From positions 1,288,501 through 1,352,500 of the forward strand of contig OU696574.1 in assembly GCA_916048095.2 (NCBI GenBank): DNA of 64,000 nucleotides. Direction: 5' to 3'. The position numbers and the translations under genes are program-made. Shown here in pieces: positions 1 to 11,700 of this stretch (position 1 is the stretch's first letter; every line of letters begins with the position of its first letter). The notes below the pieces were generated by a model, which saw nothing but the letters and a program-made list of their open reading frames with translations, ran no database searches and was not told the DNA's origin. The stretch comes from Sacculina carcini. Its lineage: Eukaryota > Arthropoda > Thecostraca > Sacculinidae.

Positions 1-430
1 TATTATGTTGTCATATTGTTGTAGTTGAAGGTTTTCGTTATGTGCATGTGTGTGTGCATGTGTGCGTGTGTGCATGTGTGTGTGCGTGTGCTTGCATTTG
101 CTGGCGTAGTGTTCTGCATTGTGTATGTATGCTTGTGTGCGGGTGTATGTTTGCACAATGCACTCGTTGCAAGGTGCTGACGAGGTATCAGGTGGCAGCG
201 ATGCGTTGGTTTATCAAGTGTCGTGTTGATGGGAGACAGTGCGGTGTTGAATCTCGGCGTGAAGAGAGAAGTGTGTGCGAGTGCGGTGGAGATATCGTTG
301 TGATACGCATATTGTATTTTAACTGTGTAGTGTTTGTGTTGCTGACTCAGTGGAGTCCGTGTTTACATTGAGCATTTGTGTTCAGCTTTACTTCAATATA
401 TTCAACCACAAGCTAACCGGCCAATATCGG
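1..430 (+). other. GT-rich leader upstream of gag
   Basis: The first 160 bases are dominated by TG/GTGTGC simple sequence. The rest has no recognised gene. By position it is the leader of the retroelement that follows. I could not find a terminal repeat or a tRNA primer-binding site, and the 5' end of the element may lie outside the window. Confidence 0.4.
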
Positions 431-1178
431 ATGATGGCAGTGTCGGGCAGTGAGTACACAATGAGACCGTTCACAGGAGAAGGAGATGATGGCTGCGTGG
501 CTCAAGAAAGCAAAACTAGTGGCGAAGCTGAAAAAGGTGACGGATCTTGCCAGCTTCATTCCTCTCTACTTAGAAGGTGATGCTCTTGCTCTGTTTCTGC
601 AATTGAACGACGAAGACCAGGAAAATGCTGACAGAATCGAGTACGCGCTGCAAACGGCGTTTGCAGACGATCCGTTTATTGCATTTCAAAAGCTGTGTGA
701 CAAGAAATGGGAAGGAGAATCAGTTGATGTCTTTGCCTCTGACATTAGAAAGCTAGCTTGTTTGGCTAATTTTGGTGGTGAAGCATTGGAGAACATCTGT
801 AGATTGAGGTTTGTGAATGGGTTTCCCAGTCATGTCAGAGCGAACCTGCAAAGAATGCAGGATGCTTTCTCAATGGAAATGTCTGCGCTGATTAACCACG
901 CGCGTGTGCTCACACGGAATGATGGACAAGTCGCGGCTGCGACTGCACCACAGAGCGTATGCAAATCAAATGCAAGACCAGTCGACACTCAGCAAATTCA
1001 GCAGTTCAGAGGCGGTTGTTTCTTGTGTGATGGACCTCATATGGCTCGAATGTGTCCAAAAAGACAAGCAATTACGTGCTACAATTGCGGGAAAAAGGGA
1101 CACATTTCGCGACAGTGCCGTCAGGGAAACGGTTCAGGAGTAGCTGGTGCGCCAGCAGCTACTCCAAGCAATCAGTGA
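431..1178 (+). pseudogene. gag: Gypsy-type gag (nucleocapsid) with one frameshift
   Basis: This is the structural protein of a Ty3/gypsy-type LTR retroelement. The long frame runs from 486 to 1178 (230 codons). It has an alpha-helical capsid-like part followed by two CCHC zinc knuckles, CFLCDGPHMARMC and CYNCGKKGHISRQC, near its residues 177-211, which would bind element RNA. The expected N-terminus (MRPFTGEGD, start at 431, 434 or 461) lies in another frame and joins the main frame near 485-490, so one base has been gained or lost there. The end overlaps pol by about 125 bases in the -1 frame, as in elements that make Gag-Pol by frameshifting. The GGG AAA AAG run at 1089-1097, inside the second knuckle, is a possible but imperfect slip site. 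Family assignment is firm; loss of function is inferred from the shift. Confidence 0.8.
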
Positions 1179-3744
1179 AGGCGCCCATCCAACTGCCAAT
1201 CGTCGAGGCAAAACTCTCAGGTGAGACGATTCACGCACTAGTCGATACTGGTTGTTCTGGGGCTATTGTTCGGTCACACCTTGTTAATTGCATCGCAGGC
1301 AGTAGTTATTTAACGGCTTTTGACGGACGAAGGGTAGAGTGTCGTGGCACGGCTGTGATTGATATCGAGATATCTGGAAAATGTCTAAGAGTGTGTGCTA
1401 TGGTCGTTGATAATATTGTGAATGATGTCGACCTTGTGATTGGGATGGAGGTAATCGAGAAGATTGGTGGTGTTTTTGTGTGTGGCTCTCAAGTCAAATT
1501 TGGCTCAAATGACAATGTTGCAAGCGCTGCGGTTTCCAAAAGTGATGAAGTGCAATGCTGTGCTAAACGGAGACTGGAGATCACTGATCCGGACTTCACC
1601 GCTGTGTTCGATGGTGACAAATGGGAAGTGGAATGGGTGGTGAAAGCAGGTGAACCATTCTTGTCAAAAACAGTGGGTTGTTACAACAAGACAGTGACTG
1701 AAGATATCCGTGGTGAATTTGACACCGAGGTGCAGCGGTGGATTAAGGAAGGAATTCTCGTTCCATGGACTGATTCAGACTGCACAGGCGTACTGCCACT
1801 CATAACAGTGGTACAGCCCACTAAAAACAAAGTGCGACCAGTGCTGGACTTTCGAGAGTTAAATGCATTTGTCAGTAGCCACACGGGTGACGAGTTTATA
1901 GATGTGTGCGGAGAGAAGCTGAGGAAGTGGAGGCGCATCGTTGGAACAGCTTCACTCGTTGATTTGAAGTCCGCGTATTTGCAGGTGCATATCGCCCCGA
2001 ATTTATGGAAGTACCAGCTGGTGAAATATAATGGCCATGTCTTCTGCTTGACTAGACTGGGTTTTGGACTGTGTTCCGCACCGAGAATTATGACTCGAAT
2101 AGTACGCACCGTTCTGAGTCAGTCGGAAATCATCAACAAGAGCACGGATTCATACATCGATGACATTATCGTATGCGAATCGGCTGTGTCCGGCAGGGAA
2201 GTCGTCGACCATTTAAACAAATATGGCCTCCAAGCGAAAGATCCGGTGTCTATAGAGGGAAGTGCTGTGTTGGGTCTCAGATTGAGTAAAGACAATCGTG
2301 GTCGTGTTGTGTTTCGCAGGGGCAATGCAATTCCATCCGTCTCAGACAACATGACGAAGCGTGATATATTCTCGTTGTGTGGAAAAATGATCGGGCATTA
2401 CCCAGTTGCTAGGTGGCTAAGGATTGCCAGTAGCTACATAAAACGTCATACCGATAGAATACAATGGGACAGTGCAGTTAGCGATTTTCTTATGCAGATG
2501 GTGGCTGATATGGTCCAAAGAGTGAGATCTGATGATCCGGTTGGTGGAAAATGGCATGTTTCTGTCACTGCCAAAGTTGTCGTGTGGTGCGATGCGAGCA
2601 GCATTGCAATGGGTGCAGCAGTGGAGATTGAGGGCCACATCGTTGAAGATGCTGGTTGGCAAAGGAAAATTGATGATGTACATCATATCAATGTCGCGGA
2701 ACTTGATGCAGTACTGAAAGGTGTGAACATGGCGGTGAAATGGCAATTGAAGGATATTGATATTCGCACAGACGCAGTAGTCGGCTGGGTAAGCACAGTG
2801 ATCGACAGGGAAAGAAGAGTGAAGACAAAGGGTGCAGCGGAGGTCTTGATCAAGAGAAGATTGGGAATTTTGAGCGATCTCATTGCAGAACTTGGTTTGA
2901 AAATATCCGTCACGAGTGTTCCGACCACGCAGAATAAAGCTGATGAACTGACTCGCGTGAAAAAGGGATGGTTAGTCAAAGCTGGAAATGCCGTCAAAAG
3001 CGGCTGTGAACATGACAAAGAAGACAGTCATATATGTGCAATGACTGCAGATGAAATTCGGCAGATGCATGGCATGCATCACATGGGCGTAGACAGGACT
3101 CTTTTCTTAGCCCGACAAGCGGACCCTAGTGTGTCACGCGACGCTGTGCGGCGAGTGGTGAGAGCCTGTGAGCGGTGCCAATCCATTGATCCCGCTCCTT
3201 CACGTCATGCTGCAGGACATCTTAGTGTGAACGACGTGTGGTGCAGACTGGCCGTGGATGTGACCCACTATGAACACCATCAGTACTTGTCGATTGTCGA
3301 TTGCGGACCAGGTAGATTTGCTGTGTGGCGTGAGCTTCGGTCTGAGACAGCGGAGCAGGTATGTAAGCATCTGGATGAAGTTTTCCGAGAGAGAGGACCA
3401 CCTCGTGAGCTGTTAATGGACAACGGGAGAGCATTTCGTTCCAGAGAAATGCAGGAGCTGCTGGACAAGTGGAAGATTCGGCCGTTTTACCGCGCAGCCT
3501 ACCGCCCTAACGGCAATGGCATTGTTGAACGCCACCATCGGACGATAAGAGCGCTCGCCGAAAGAAGTAACATACCACCGACTACGGCGGTATACTGGTA
3601 TAACATGTCTCCGAGGGTTGGTGTGGAGGAATCTTCAGTGCCCCATCGCAATGTACACAAGTATGATTGGCGAAATACAATTGTAGAATGCACTGTCGAT
3701 AATGATTCGGAAAAATGTGCTGTTCACATCGGTGAGGAGCATCT
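1052..3744 (+). CDS. pol: Gypsy-type pol polyprotein, 3' truncated
   Basis: Domains run in Ty3/gypsy order. An aspartic protease has LVDTGCSG (catalytic D about residue 65 of the open frame from 1052). Reverse transcriptase follows with RPVLDFRELN, VDLKSAYLQV and catalytic YIDD at residues 368-371. RNase H has WCDASS (D514). Integrase has an HHCC finger (H-x3-H then CERC), then D in AVDVTHY, D in LLMDNGRAF and E in GIVERHH; the last two are 35 residues apart, the DD35E arrangement. The frame has no stop through all of these. At about 3745 it runs into a repeat found six times in this window, so the integrase C-terminus, 3' end and right LTR are missing and the last ~30 codons of the open frame (to 3844) are not element sequence. 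It would be translated by frameshift from gag. The truncation makes it non-mobile by itself. Confidence 0.88.
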
Positions 3745-4700
3745 GGACAAAACATCAAAACATCAAAACATTAAAAAATCAACCAAATGTTTGAAGTATT
3801 CAAAATTATGCACGGCGGCAAAGGGAAGCAGCGAAAAGCTTTGAAAAACACATGGTTGTTGTTATTGGTTACTGCATATAGCACAGGCTAGGTTCAGATG
3901 CAGGGGTCACACAATGCAACGTTGTTGTCACACAAGCACCTCAGATAACTGTGGTACTTGTGATGGTGCCAGGAATAAAACAATACTTAAATGATGGCTG
4001 ATGAAATCATTACTCAAGTAACTAGGTTATACGTTTTCATAGAGTTTAGTGTCGATGATGAACCTCAAAAGCAGTGGTACGAACTGAGGATTATACAGAG
4101 GGTTATCAAGAGATAAAGGAGCGTTGTGTGTCGTGCCCGATATTAGAGCTTATCGATGAAGGCTGTATTTTGAGAAATGCAGGAGCATGTGCTCTACGTT
4201 AAGACGATTGCGACACCGCGGATCGATTCATAAAATGAAATTCATTTTTAATTAATAAAAAATATTGCAAATTAATAAAGAAAAAGCTTAACTCATAAGA
4301 ATCTTAATCTTTTGAAAAGTCTAAATATAATCATATTTATTTTTATTTTGACAAAATATTTTCCCTCAACCCGCCTCATATTTATACCCGGCCGTCGTGC
4401 GAAATAATTCAGAACTCGTTACCGTGTAGAATGAGTTCATATACAAAACTCACGGGCTTGACTTCAAGATCCAGACTCACTAATGAAAATGTGAATTATA
4501 TGATGTATAATTAAATCACATTATACAATAAATGTGATTAAATCAGTCATAGATAACAGTAGACCTGGATTTGACACTCGTTTTGCCGTGTTTGCCGTAA
4601 GGTACCCAACACTTAACAGCGAAATATCATCCCGAGACCTACTTTTATTAATTTCACTCGAGTTTTGGACACAGAGGTAGCATGTCAAACTGTAATATTG
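3745..4700 (+). repeat. Local repeat block X, partial copy
   Basis: From the break in pol to about 4.55 kb this matches 23,085-23,874 (+) and, inverted, 40,245-40,990. It includes a converted Helitron 3'-type segment (AT-rich, then AACCCGCC) at 4240-4400. The sequence around 4513-4545 is the uninterrupted version of the site into which the Helitron at 23,875 inserted (A4520/T4521). No coding potential is recognised. Confidence 0.75.
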
Positions 4701-4824
4701 AATCATGTTATGTAAATAAAAAATTATAATTCAGCATAAAATCTTATCAATCTGCTACTAATGGGACATACAACTCGAAAATTGAAAACATGGTAATCAG
4801 TTGTAGCACAATTTATATAATTGG

Positions 4825-4966
4825 TGTAAAAAACAAAAAGACTAAAATATATTACAGACAGGCGCGCGTGGGCATCACTGCCCCACGCGCGCCTACAAGA
4901 GGTCACACCACAATCGCACCACGAACAAGACTCTCCGCTCACACCGTGTCACACGGGAGCACACAC

Positions 4967-4999
<33 letters not shown>

Positions 5000-5267
5000 C
5001 CTCACCCGCCGCAACAACCAATCAGCGGCGAGCCGGTCATTCACTCGCCGCTGCGGGGCATGGACAATTCACAAACGCATACACACACACACACCGACAC
5101 AACTGCACACACACACCGAAACAACTAGACACACTCGCTCACACACTCTCGCACGCAATATACAATTCAACTATACACGATCACACATAGACACACTAAC
5201 ACGTTCACGCACTCACAATCTTTCACACACACACACTCTCTCTCTCACTACACACGATTACACCACA
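4825..5267 (+). repeat. LTR-like direct repeat, left copy
   Basis: This is a 443-bp unit nearly identical to 5975-6419. It begins TGTAAAAAAC and ends CACCACA, so TG...CA as in LTRs. Near its start is a 12-bp perfect inverted repeat (GGCGCGCGTGGG / CCCACGCGCGCC) with a short loop, followed by a (CA)n tract of about 25 bp and many CACA-rich stretches. The hairpin and CA tract recur in the copy at 48,137-49,741. Confidence 0.65.
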
Positions 5268-5974
5268 CCTCCACCTGTTTTTAAAGAAACATAAATCAAC
5301 AAAAAACCGCGAGCCAAGCAAACCAGGAAAAATGAGCCAATAACCAAAATCTAATTAGACGACGGCCTCCACCAGATGCACACACCTTGGCTGCGGCGAG
5401 GCACAACACGTCAGGCCCCAGCGTCCACCGCGCTCCCGCCTCTGCCCGTGCTCTTCAGTGCTTCGCCGCAGCCTGCCGTCTTCTTCATCACCGGCTGCCG
5501 CGACAGGGCACAACACTTCGACCCCAGCACCCACTATGCTCCCGTCGACTCCAGTGCTCTTCAGCACCCTGCCGCAAACAGCCGGGACGTCGCCGTTCAC
5601 ACAGGCCACGCCGTCGCCGTCGTTCGTCATGTTTTCATCCGGCTTCAGCAGCCCCTCTCTTTCACCTGCCGTCCAGCACCAGCATCCTCCACGAGCGATC
5701 GTCGCCTCCACTGACAATCCTGTAGTTGCCCGACGACGTGCCTTACACCAGTGCAGGCGAGACGACCAGCATCCCTCGGCCACAGCTCCTCAGCTGCCTC
5801 CCTCCGGCATCATGCTGCACTGCCGTCCCCTGCACACCAGCCTGACACGCCATCGAGCACCTCCACCGCTGTTCTCCGCTGGTAGGCCGCTACTGATGCT
5901 GGAAGGCACCATCTCCGCTGCTGAAGCCGGGTCGCAGACAAAAATATTTCCAAAACAAAAAGGCCGAAATAGCT
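5268..5974 (+). mobile_element. Internal region of a small LTR-type (TRIM-like) element
   Basis: About 700 GC-rich bases lie between the two direct repeats. An open frame at 5458-5979 (+) would give 173 residues rich in Pro, Ser, Thr, His and Arg with no recognised domain. Other frames are also open, as expected from base composition. No protease, RT or integrase is present. The LTR-short internal-LTR layout fits a terminal-repeat retrotransposon in miniature. I found no clear primer-binding site or target duplication, so two independent insertions or a tandem duplication remain possible. Confidence 0.45.
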
Positions 5975-6116
5975 TGTAAAAAACAAAAAGACTAAAATAT
6001 ATTACAGACAGGCGCGCGTGGGCATCACCGCCCCACGCGCGCCTACAAGAGGTCACACCACAATCGCACCACGAACAAGACTCTCCGCTCACACCGTGTC
6101 ACACGGGAGCACACAC

Positions 6117-6151
<35 letters not shown>

Positions 6152-6419
6152 CCTCACCCGCCGCAACAACCAATCAGCGGCGAGCCGGTCATTCACTCGC
6201 CGCTGCGGGGCATGGACAATTCACAAACGCATACACACACACACACCGACACAACTGCACACACACACCGAAACAACTAGACACACTCGCTCACACACTC
6301 TCGCACGCAATATACAATTCAACTATACACGATCACACATAGACACACTAACACGTTCACGCACTCACAATCTTTCACACACACACACTCTCTCTCTCAC
6401 TACACACGATTACACCACA
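5975..6419 (+). repeat. LTR-like direct repeat, right copy
   Basis: This is the partner of 4825-5267 with the same TG...CA ends, the same GC-rich hairpin and a slightly longer CA tract. The near identity of the two copies suggests a recent origin. A purine-rich stretch (ACAAAAAGGCCGAAA) just upstream could be a polypurine tract. Confidence 0.65.
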
Positions 6420-6494
6420 CAACAATTAACATATAAATGGCACCACTAGCAAAAACGACAAAAAACAACAGCAGAAATTACAGTGAGTACCCCT

Positions 6495-8401
6495 TTAGCA
6501 TTTTTTAGTCCCCGACAATTTTTGATGTTTGTCGTTCGACTGGGACCGTACAACTTGAGATGAGCGCGGTCGGTTGGCAGCATGGACGTCACTGTTCGCA
6601 TCACGAACCATGTTGCCGGCAAACAGGCTGAATAGGGCGGCGGACATACGACGAAGCAGGGCTTCAGCGAGCACATGTCCGCTGCTGCAGGTGGAGCACA
6701 TCACGTCCACGTGGTCGGCCATGGTGCGGGAAACAAGGCCGACGAACACGTTCCTCGGAGAGTTGCAGCCCAATAACTTGGACCGGGTGGACTCCATTTC
6801 TGCCAATGATTTCCAGATTTGGCACACTTGCACTGTGACCTCGATTGCCAAGGTAGAAGGGACCAGCAGCTTTCCACGATCGAGGACTCTGTGAATGACC
6901 GGTAGATGGAGTGTGAGTACTCGCCAGTATCATTGTGGTAGGTGACGGCTAGTGGAGACGAGCTTCTATCTCCTAGAAGGTCGGCACAGTGGCAGCAGCG
7001 GTTTCCTCTAGTAGCCGATCGTGCGCGGTAACCAGCGATGTGACCCAGTGCTGCCTTGGTGCTGTCTGCTAGTTCACTGTCGGCCACTTGCTTCAACTCT
7101 TCCACCAAATCGTCGAGTATTAGCTCATCCTTCAGTTGACGATCCTTACGGCATGGGAGCATCGTCTCCGACACTTCCCTTACACTGAAGCCAGACCACC
7201 AAATCAAACTGCGTACACGTATCACTGCTTCATTCTCCATAAACTGTCTGACGCTGGCCCAGTAGTTACCACCGGCGAGCTTCCTCAAATGGCCGAAATG
7301 TGCCTCGATTCGGTCAGATTGAATTTTTCCTAGCAGAACGTAACTAATCTCGGACTTACTCTTCTGTAGAAGGTACCTCGAAAGACCAGCCAGTCCCCTG
7401 GATGTACAGTAAACAGCCATACACGTATCTTTGGATATTTTACCAGAAGAGGGAATACTGCTATCCTCAAGCCAGCGACGCATAAACTTGCCGAACTCTT
7501 CGATGAAGGATAGTGATCGCTCACTATCGGCACAGTCTATCCGAAGTGCGACACGGTTTTGGTCGTTCAAACGACCAGCCGTGTAGGGTGATTTTAGATT
7601 GCATGTGTCGAACCAGCGGCGCACCAGCTTCAGAAACTCTGCCGTATCCCGAAACTGCTCGCAACCAGGACGACGTTCAGCGAAGAAGCGGAGAGCCTTG
7701 CACGTGCTCTCGTGAGTCGCCGCGGCAGCAGGGCACACATTGACACGCTTCAGAGCAGACGGTCGCAGCACCTTGTCGGTCAGCCGGTAGGCCAGCTTTG
7801 CCGGATTCCCTCGTTCCAGATTGTAGAGTTCGTGGAGATGGTTGAAGTCGACGGCCAGTGAACCGATGGTTGGAAGTCGACGGCCGGAAACCTGATGGTA
7901 GTTTTCAGTTTGTAGTTTTTCCTGAAGCTCCACAAAATTTGATACAGTATCAGCATTGAAAAAATCAACAGACTGCTGCTTTATCAAATCCTGTTGCTGT
8001 GCCAGGCGGACAGTAGAAGTGACCATTGATGTCATCCGCTTTGGAACAACAGAAGGCTATGCAGTTGCAGGGTAATCTTTAAACAAACTTGGTTTTGATC
8101 CTGGTTTTAGTCTCACCCTGGTACGATCAACACCAGTTTTCACTGTTGATCCAGTGGCATAGTCAGCATCAGTGAAATGAAGTTCACATACTCCAGAGTT
8201 TTCAGGATTAAATTCCATATCCTGTCGTCTAATACCATTTATCCTGTCGTCTAATACGATTTATCCTTTCATTAATACTAAATCTTTCGGGAAATGAAAG
8301 ACATGCTTCATAGGATCACAAACGCCTCTTTTAGCGACACACTTTTCAGCATTAGTAGGCCTATAGCCCGATCTACACCCAAATGCAGCACACTTCACCA
8401 T
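6495..8401 (-). pseudogene. P-element/THAP9-like transposase, broken
   Basis: The reading starts at ATG 8401 with a THAP DNA-binding domain: MVKCAAFGCRSGY (C-x4-C), HVFHFPKD, then VCELHF (C-x2-H) and VRLKPGSKPSLF, the counterpart of the AVPTIF box. TAA at 8263-8261, next to a 22-bp tandem duplication (8221-8264), and TAG at 8059-8057 interrupt it. The body from 8056 onward is typical of the P superfamily catalytic region: AVDFNHLHELYNLERGN, then IQSDRIEAHFGHLRKLAGGN. A frameshift near 6870-6890 moves the end (LLGCNSPRNVFVGLVS, ending at 6495) to another frame. The stretch between THAP and body is shorter than in full P transposases, so an internal deletion is likely. Family assignment is strong; the protein is dead. 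I did not find the terminal inverted repeats. Confidence 0.82.
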
Positions 8402-8534
8402 TGTTATAAAAAATTTCGACGACCCCAAAAAACGAATAGAGGTGTGATTAAATAGCAGCTCACTAAAAAACCCACTGAATATAAAAAAGACCTATTCACT
8501 CAGGAAACAATCACAAATCAACACGGGGAAACCC
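8402..8534 (-). other. Upstream flank of the P-like pseudogene
   Basis: This short AT-rich leader lies before the THAP start. The LINE at 8535 interrupted it; the continuation of the same sequence resumes at about 13,935. Confidence 0.4.
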
Positions 8535-8722
8535 TTTTTTTTTTTCTTTTTTTTTTTTTTTGTTGGTAACTGCACGTAGCTCAGTTCAGGCTCAAGTGCA
8601 GATGTTCAGATTGATTCAGTCTGGAGTTGTATACTTCGGGCTGTTCGGGTAGACGTTTTGTGCGGAAAATGAGTATTGAAGCTATGGATATTGGTGGTAG
8701 TGGCTTGAGGGTTGTCGGATGA

Positions 8723-11700
8723 TCAGATGCGGTCGATGAGAGCGGTTGTGCGTAAAAAGGATAACAGAGGCTCTAGGGCGTTTGGGTGGTAGAGCAAGAA
8801 GTCCAGATCAGCAGTAGAAGGGAGCTGCGACATTAGGATGGATCTTTGGTGTTCGAAATATTTACAGTGCAGTAGGAGGTGGGATACAGTGATGGGGACC
8901 CGGCACCTACTACAAGTGGGTGGTTCCTCACGGTTCAGCAGATGTCTGTGTGTGATGTATGTGTGTCCGGTTCTGAGTCGGATGAGAGCTTTATCAATTA
9001 ATCTAGACCGATGTGGAATTTGGTGTCTGTGTTTCATATAATGCTGAATGCAGTTTGTATGGTCTGACATGTTGGAGAAAAGTTTGGAGAAGTAGAGATG
9101 CCCGGTTAGACGTTGAACCCATGGGAAAAGGTCAGTGGCCGATAAGGGAGGGATAGTGATGTTTTGGTGGGAAATGGCACGCCTTGCTGAAGAGTCAGCG
9201 AGGTCGTTGCCGTGGATGCCCATGTGACTCGGAATCCATAGAAATTTAATGGAAAAGCCAGATAAGGTGAGGTTCTCGTGAAGGTTGATAATCTGTTTAC
9301 AGATGGGGTTTTTGGTGGTGAAAGAGGAGAGAGATTGTAACACGGAAAGAGAGTCGGAGACAACGACAGAAAGCATAATTTCGTTATCTTTTATGAAGAC
9401 GAGGGCCTGGAGAATGGCGAAGGACTCTGCAATGAAAATAGATACGTAGTGAGGAAGTTTAAAAGTGAGTTCCGCGGATAGGTGAGGTACAACGACGGCA
9501 CATCCCACCTCGTCATTGTGTCTAGATCCGTCTGTGTAGAGGTATGTGTACGAGGGGGTCGTGCTGCGGTATTCCAGAAAGTTTTGGGAGACCATATGGG
9601 GTAAACATAGTTGTTTGCTGGGGATTTCTAGTGTGTCGAAAGATAGTTGAAGGTCCTGTGGACGCGGCGGGGCGCACGGTGTGGTAAGCGGAACTGACAG
9701 GAAACCGATTTCTTTTTTCGCTAGTGAGTAGGCCATGGCAAAAGTAAAGCCACAGTTTCGGCGAATGATGTCAGGCGGAAGTGATATTAAAGAGTTCATT
9801 TGAGACATGAGATTGTGACAAGGATGAAATGGATCCTCAAGAATTTTCAGACCGTATTTCACGCATTTTTGGAGTCGTCTAGTGTAAAGGGATATGATCC
9901 CCAGTTCCCGGTGGAGTTTTCCAATAGGGGTGGTCGGATGACAGCCGGAAATTGTACGCAAGCAGTGATTCTGAATGATATCAAGTGGTCGAAGCACGTT
10001 TGGTGACGAGAAAGCCAGACATGTTGCGCCGTACTCGAGAATGGGCCTGATCAAGGTTTTGAAGATGCGTGTAAGTATGGCGCGATCAGCACCGTAAGAC
10101 TTATTCGATACACACTTCAGAATGCTCAGTCGTTTTATAGCTTTGGTCTTACACGAATCAACTTGGGGTTTCATTGTTAGTCTGGAATCCAGGAAAAAAC
10201 CTAGGTATTTTGTTTTCGTAGAAAAGTTTATGGGTGTACCGTGGATTACCAGGGGGGTGAGAGAGCTGAGGGGGGGAGAGGAATATTTTCTAAAGACTAT
10301 AGCTGTTGTTTTTTGGGTCGAGATTTGGAAACCGAAAGTGTTGCATTTGTGTGAAATTTGATCTAGGGAAAGTTGTAATATTGAAAGGATAGATGGTAGG
10401 TGGTTTCCAGTGCACCACAGAACAATGTCATCGGCATATAAGCTATATTTCACCGAAGGTGGTAGCGATTCAGTGAGTTGGCAGACGGAAACGTTAAATA
10501 GTGTCGGTGATATTACACTGCCCTGGGTGACTCCATCCTCTTGATTGAAGGAAGTAGAGATACTAGTGGTTTTGACTTGGAAAGTCCGGCCAGATAGGTA
10601 CTCCTTGAGGAAAAGGAAGAGGTGTCCCGCGAGTCCATTCTCTCTAAGAAGCGAAATGAGTGCAAATTTGGACATGGTATTGAAGGCCGAGGAAAGGTCG
10701 AGAAACACTCCAACCGTTGGTTGGTTACGGGCAAAGCCAGCCCTGATGTACGATGTTAATTTTGTTATGTTATCAGTCGTGCTGCGGCCTGTACAAAATG
10801 CTGTCTGATGTGGTGATAGGAGGTTATTGGTTTCTAAAAATTCCAATAGGCGTGATAAAATAATTCTTTCATAAATTTTCAAAAAAACGGAGGTAATTTG
10901 AATGGGTCTATACGAGGAAACTTCGAGATGTGGTTTACCGGGTTTAGGAATAGGTATTACGAAAGAGTTTTTCCACGAAGAGGGAATAAAGTTATTTGTC
11001 CAAATTGAGTTGAAGGCGCGGAGGATGGAGTTGAGGTGGTCAGCAGCCATGAATTTGAAGAAGTGAGGGTGAAGACCGTCGGGGCCTGGGCATGAAGAAC
11101 GAGATTTTTTTATTGACATAATAAGCTCAGACATCAGGAAAGGGCGGTTGTAGCGTTGAAACTGCGAATGTGTGGGAAGGGGAGAAAGTTTGGATATGTC
11201 TTGTGGTGCATAGGAAGGTTTTGATAGATTAGCTAGGTATGTGCCAAAAAGGGTCTGAACAATCAATTGGTTGCTAGTAGTGCAATTTCCGAACGTGAGA
11301 GATGGAAATTTGGGTGTTTGGAACTGAGAATTTTTAAGTGATCGGATGAAGGACCAAATTCTGGTGATCGATGACTGATGGTTAAAGGAAAGGAGAAAGC
11401 GGGTCCAGCTACCACGTTTAGCCTGTCTGATCGTTTTTCTAGCAATTGCTTTGGCACGTTGATACTGTGATAATTTGTGGGGGGATCTTTGATTTCGATA
11501 GGCTCTCAGTGCTCTTTTCCGGTCGGTGATTGCCTGTTTGCATTCTGCGTTCCACCATGGGGTGTAACGTTTCCTGTGAGATATCTTTGGATATATAAAA
11601 GGAATACTGAGTTCTGCTGCTTCGATAATTTTAAGGGTGATGTGAGGTATTGCATTTTTGAAATCAGGTGGAGGAACGATGTTTAGTAGTTTATTGAAAT

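Noticed and set aside
5376-5783. Protein genes in the GC-rich internal region of the LTR-like element
   Set aside because: Several frames are open on both strands because of GC-rich composition; no domain seen. Kept only as part of the element.
6018-6449. His/Thr-rich protein over the right LTR-like copy
   Set aside because: Translation of CA-rich repeat sequence.
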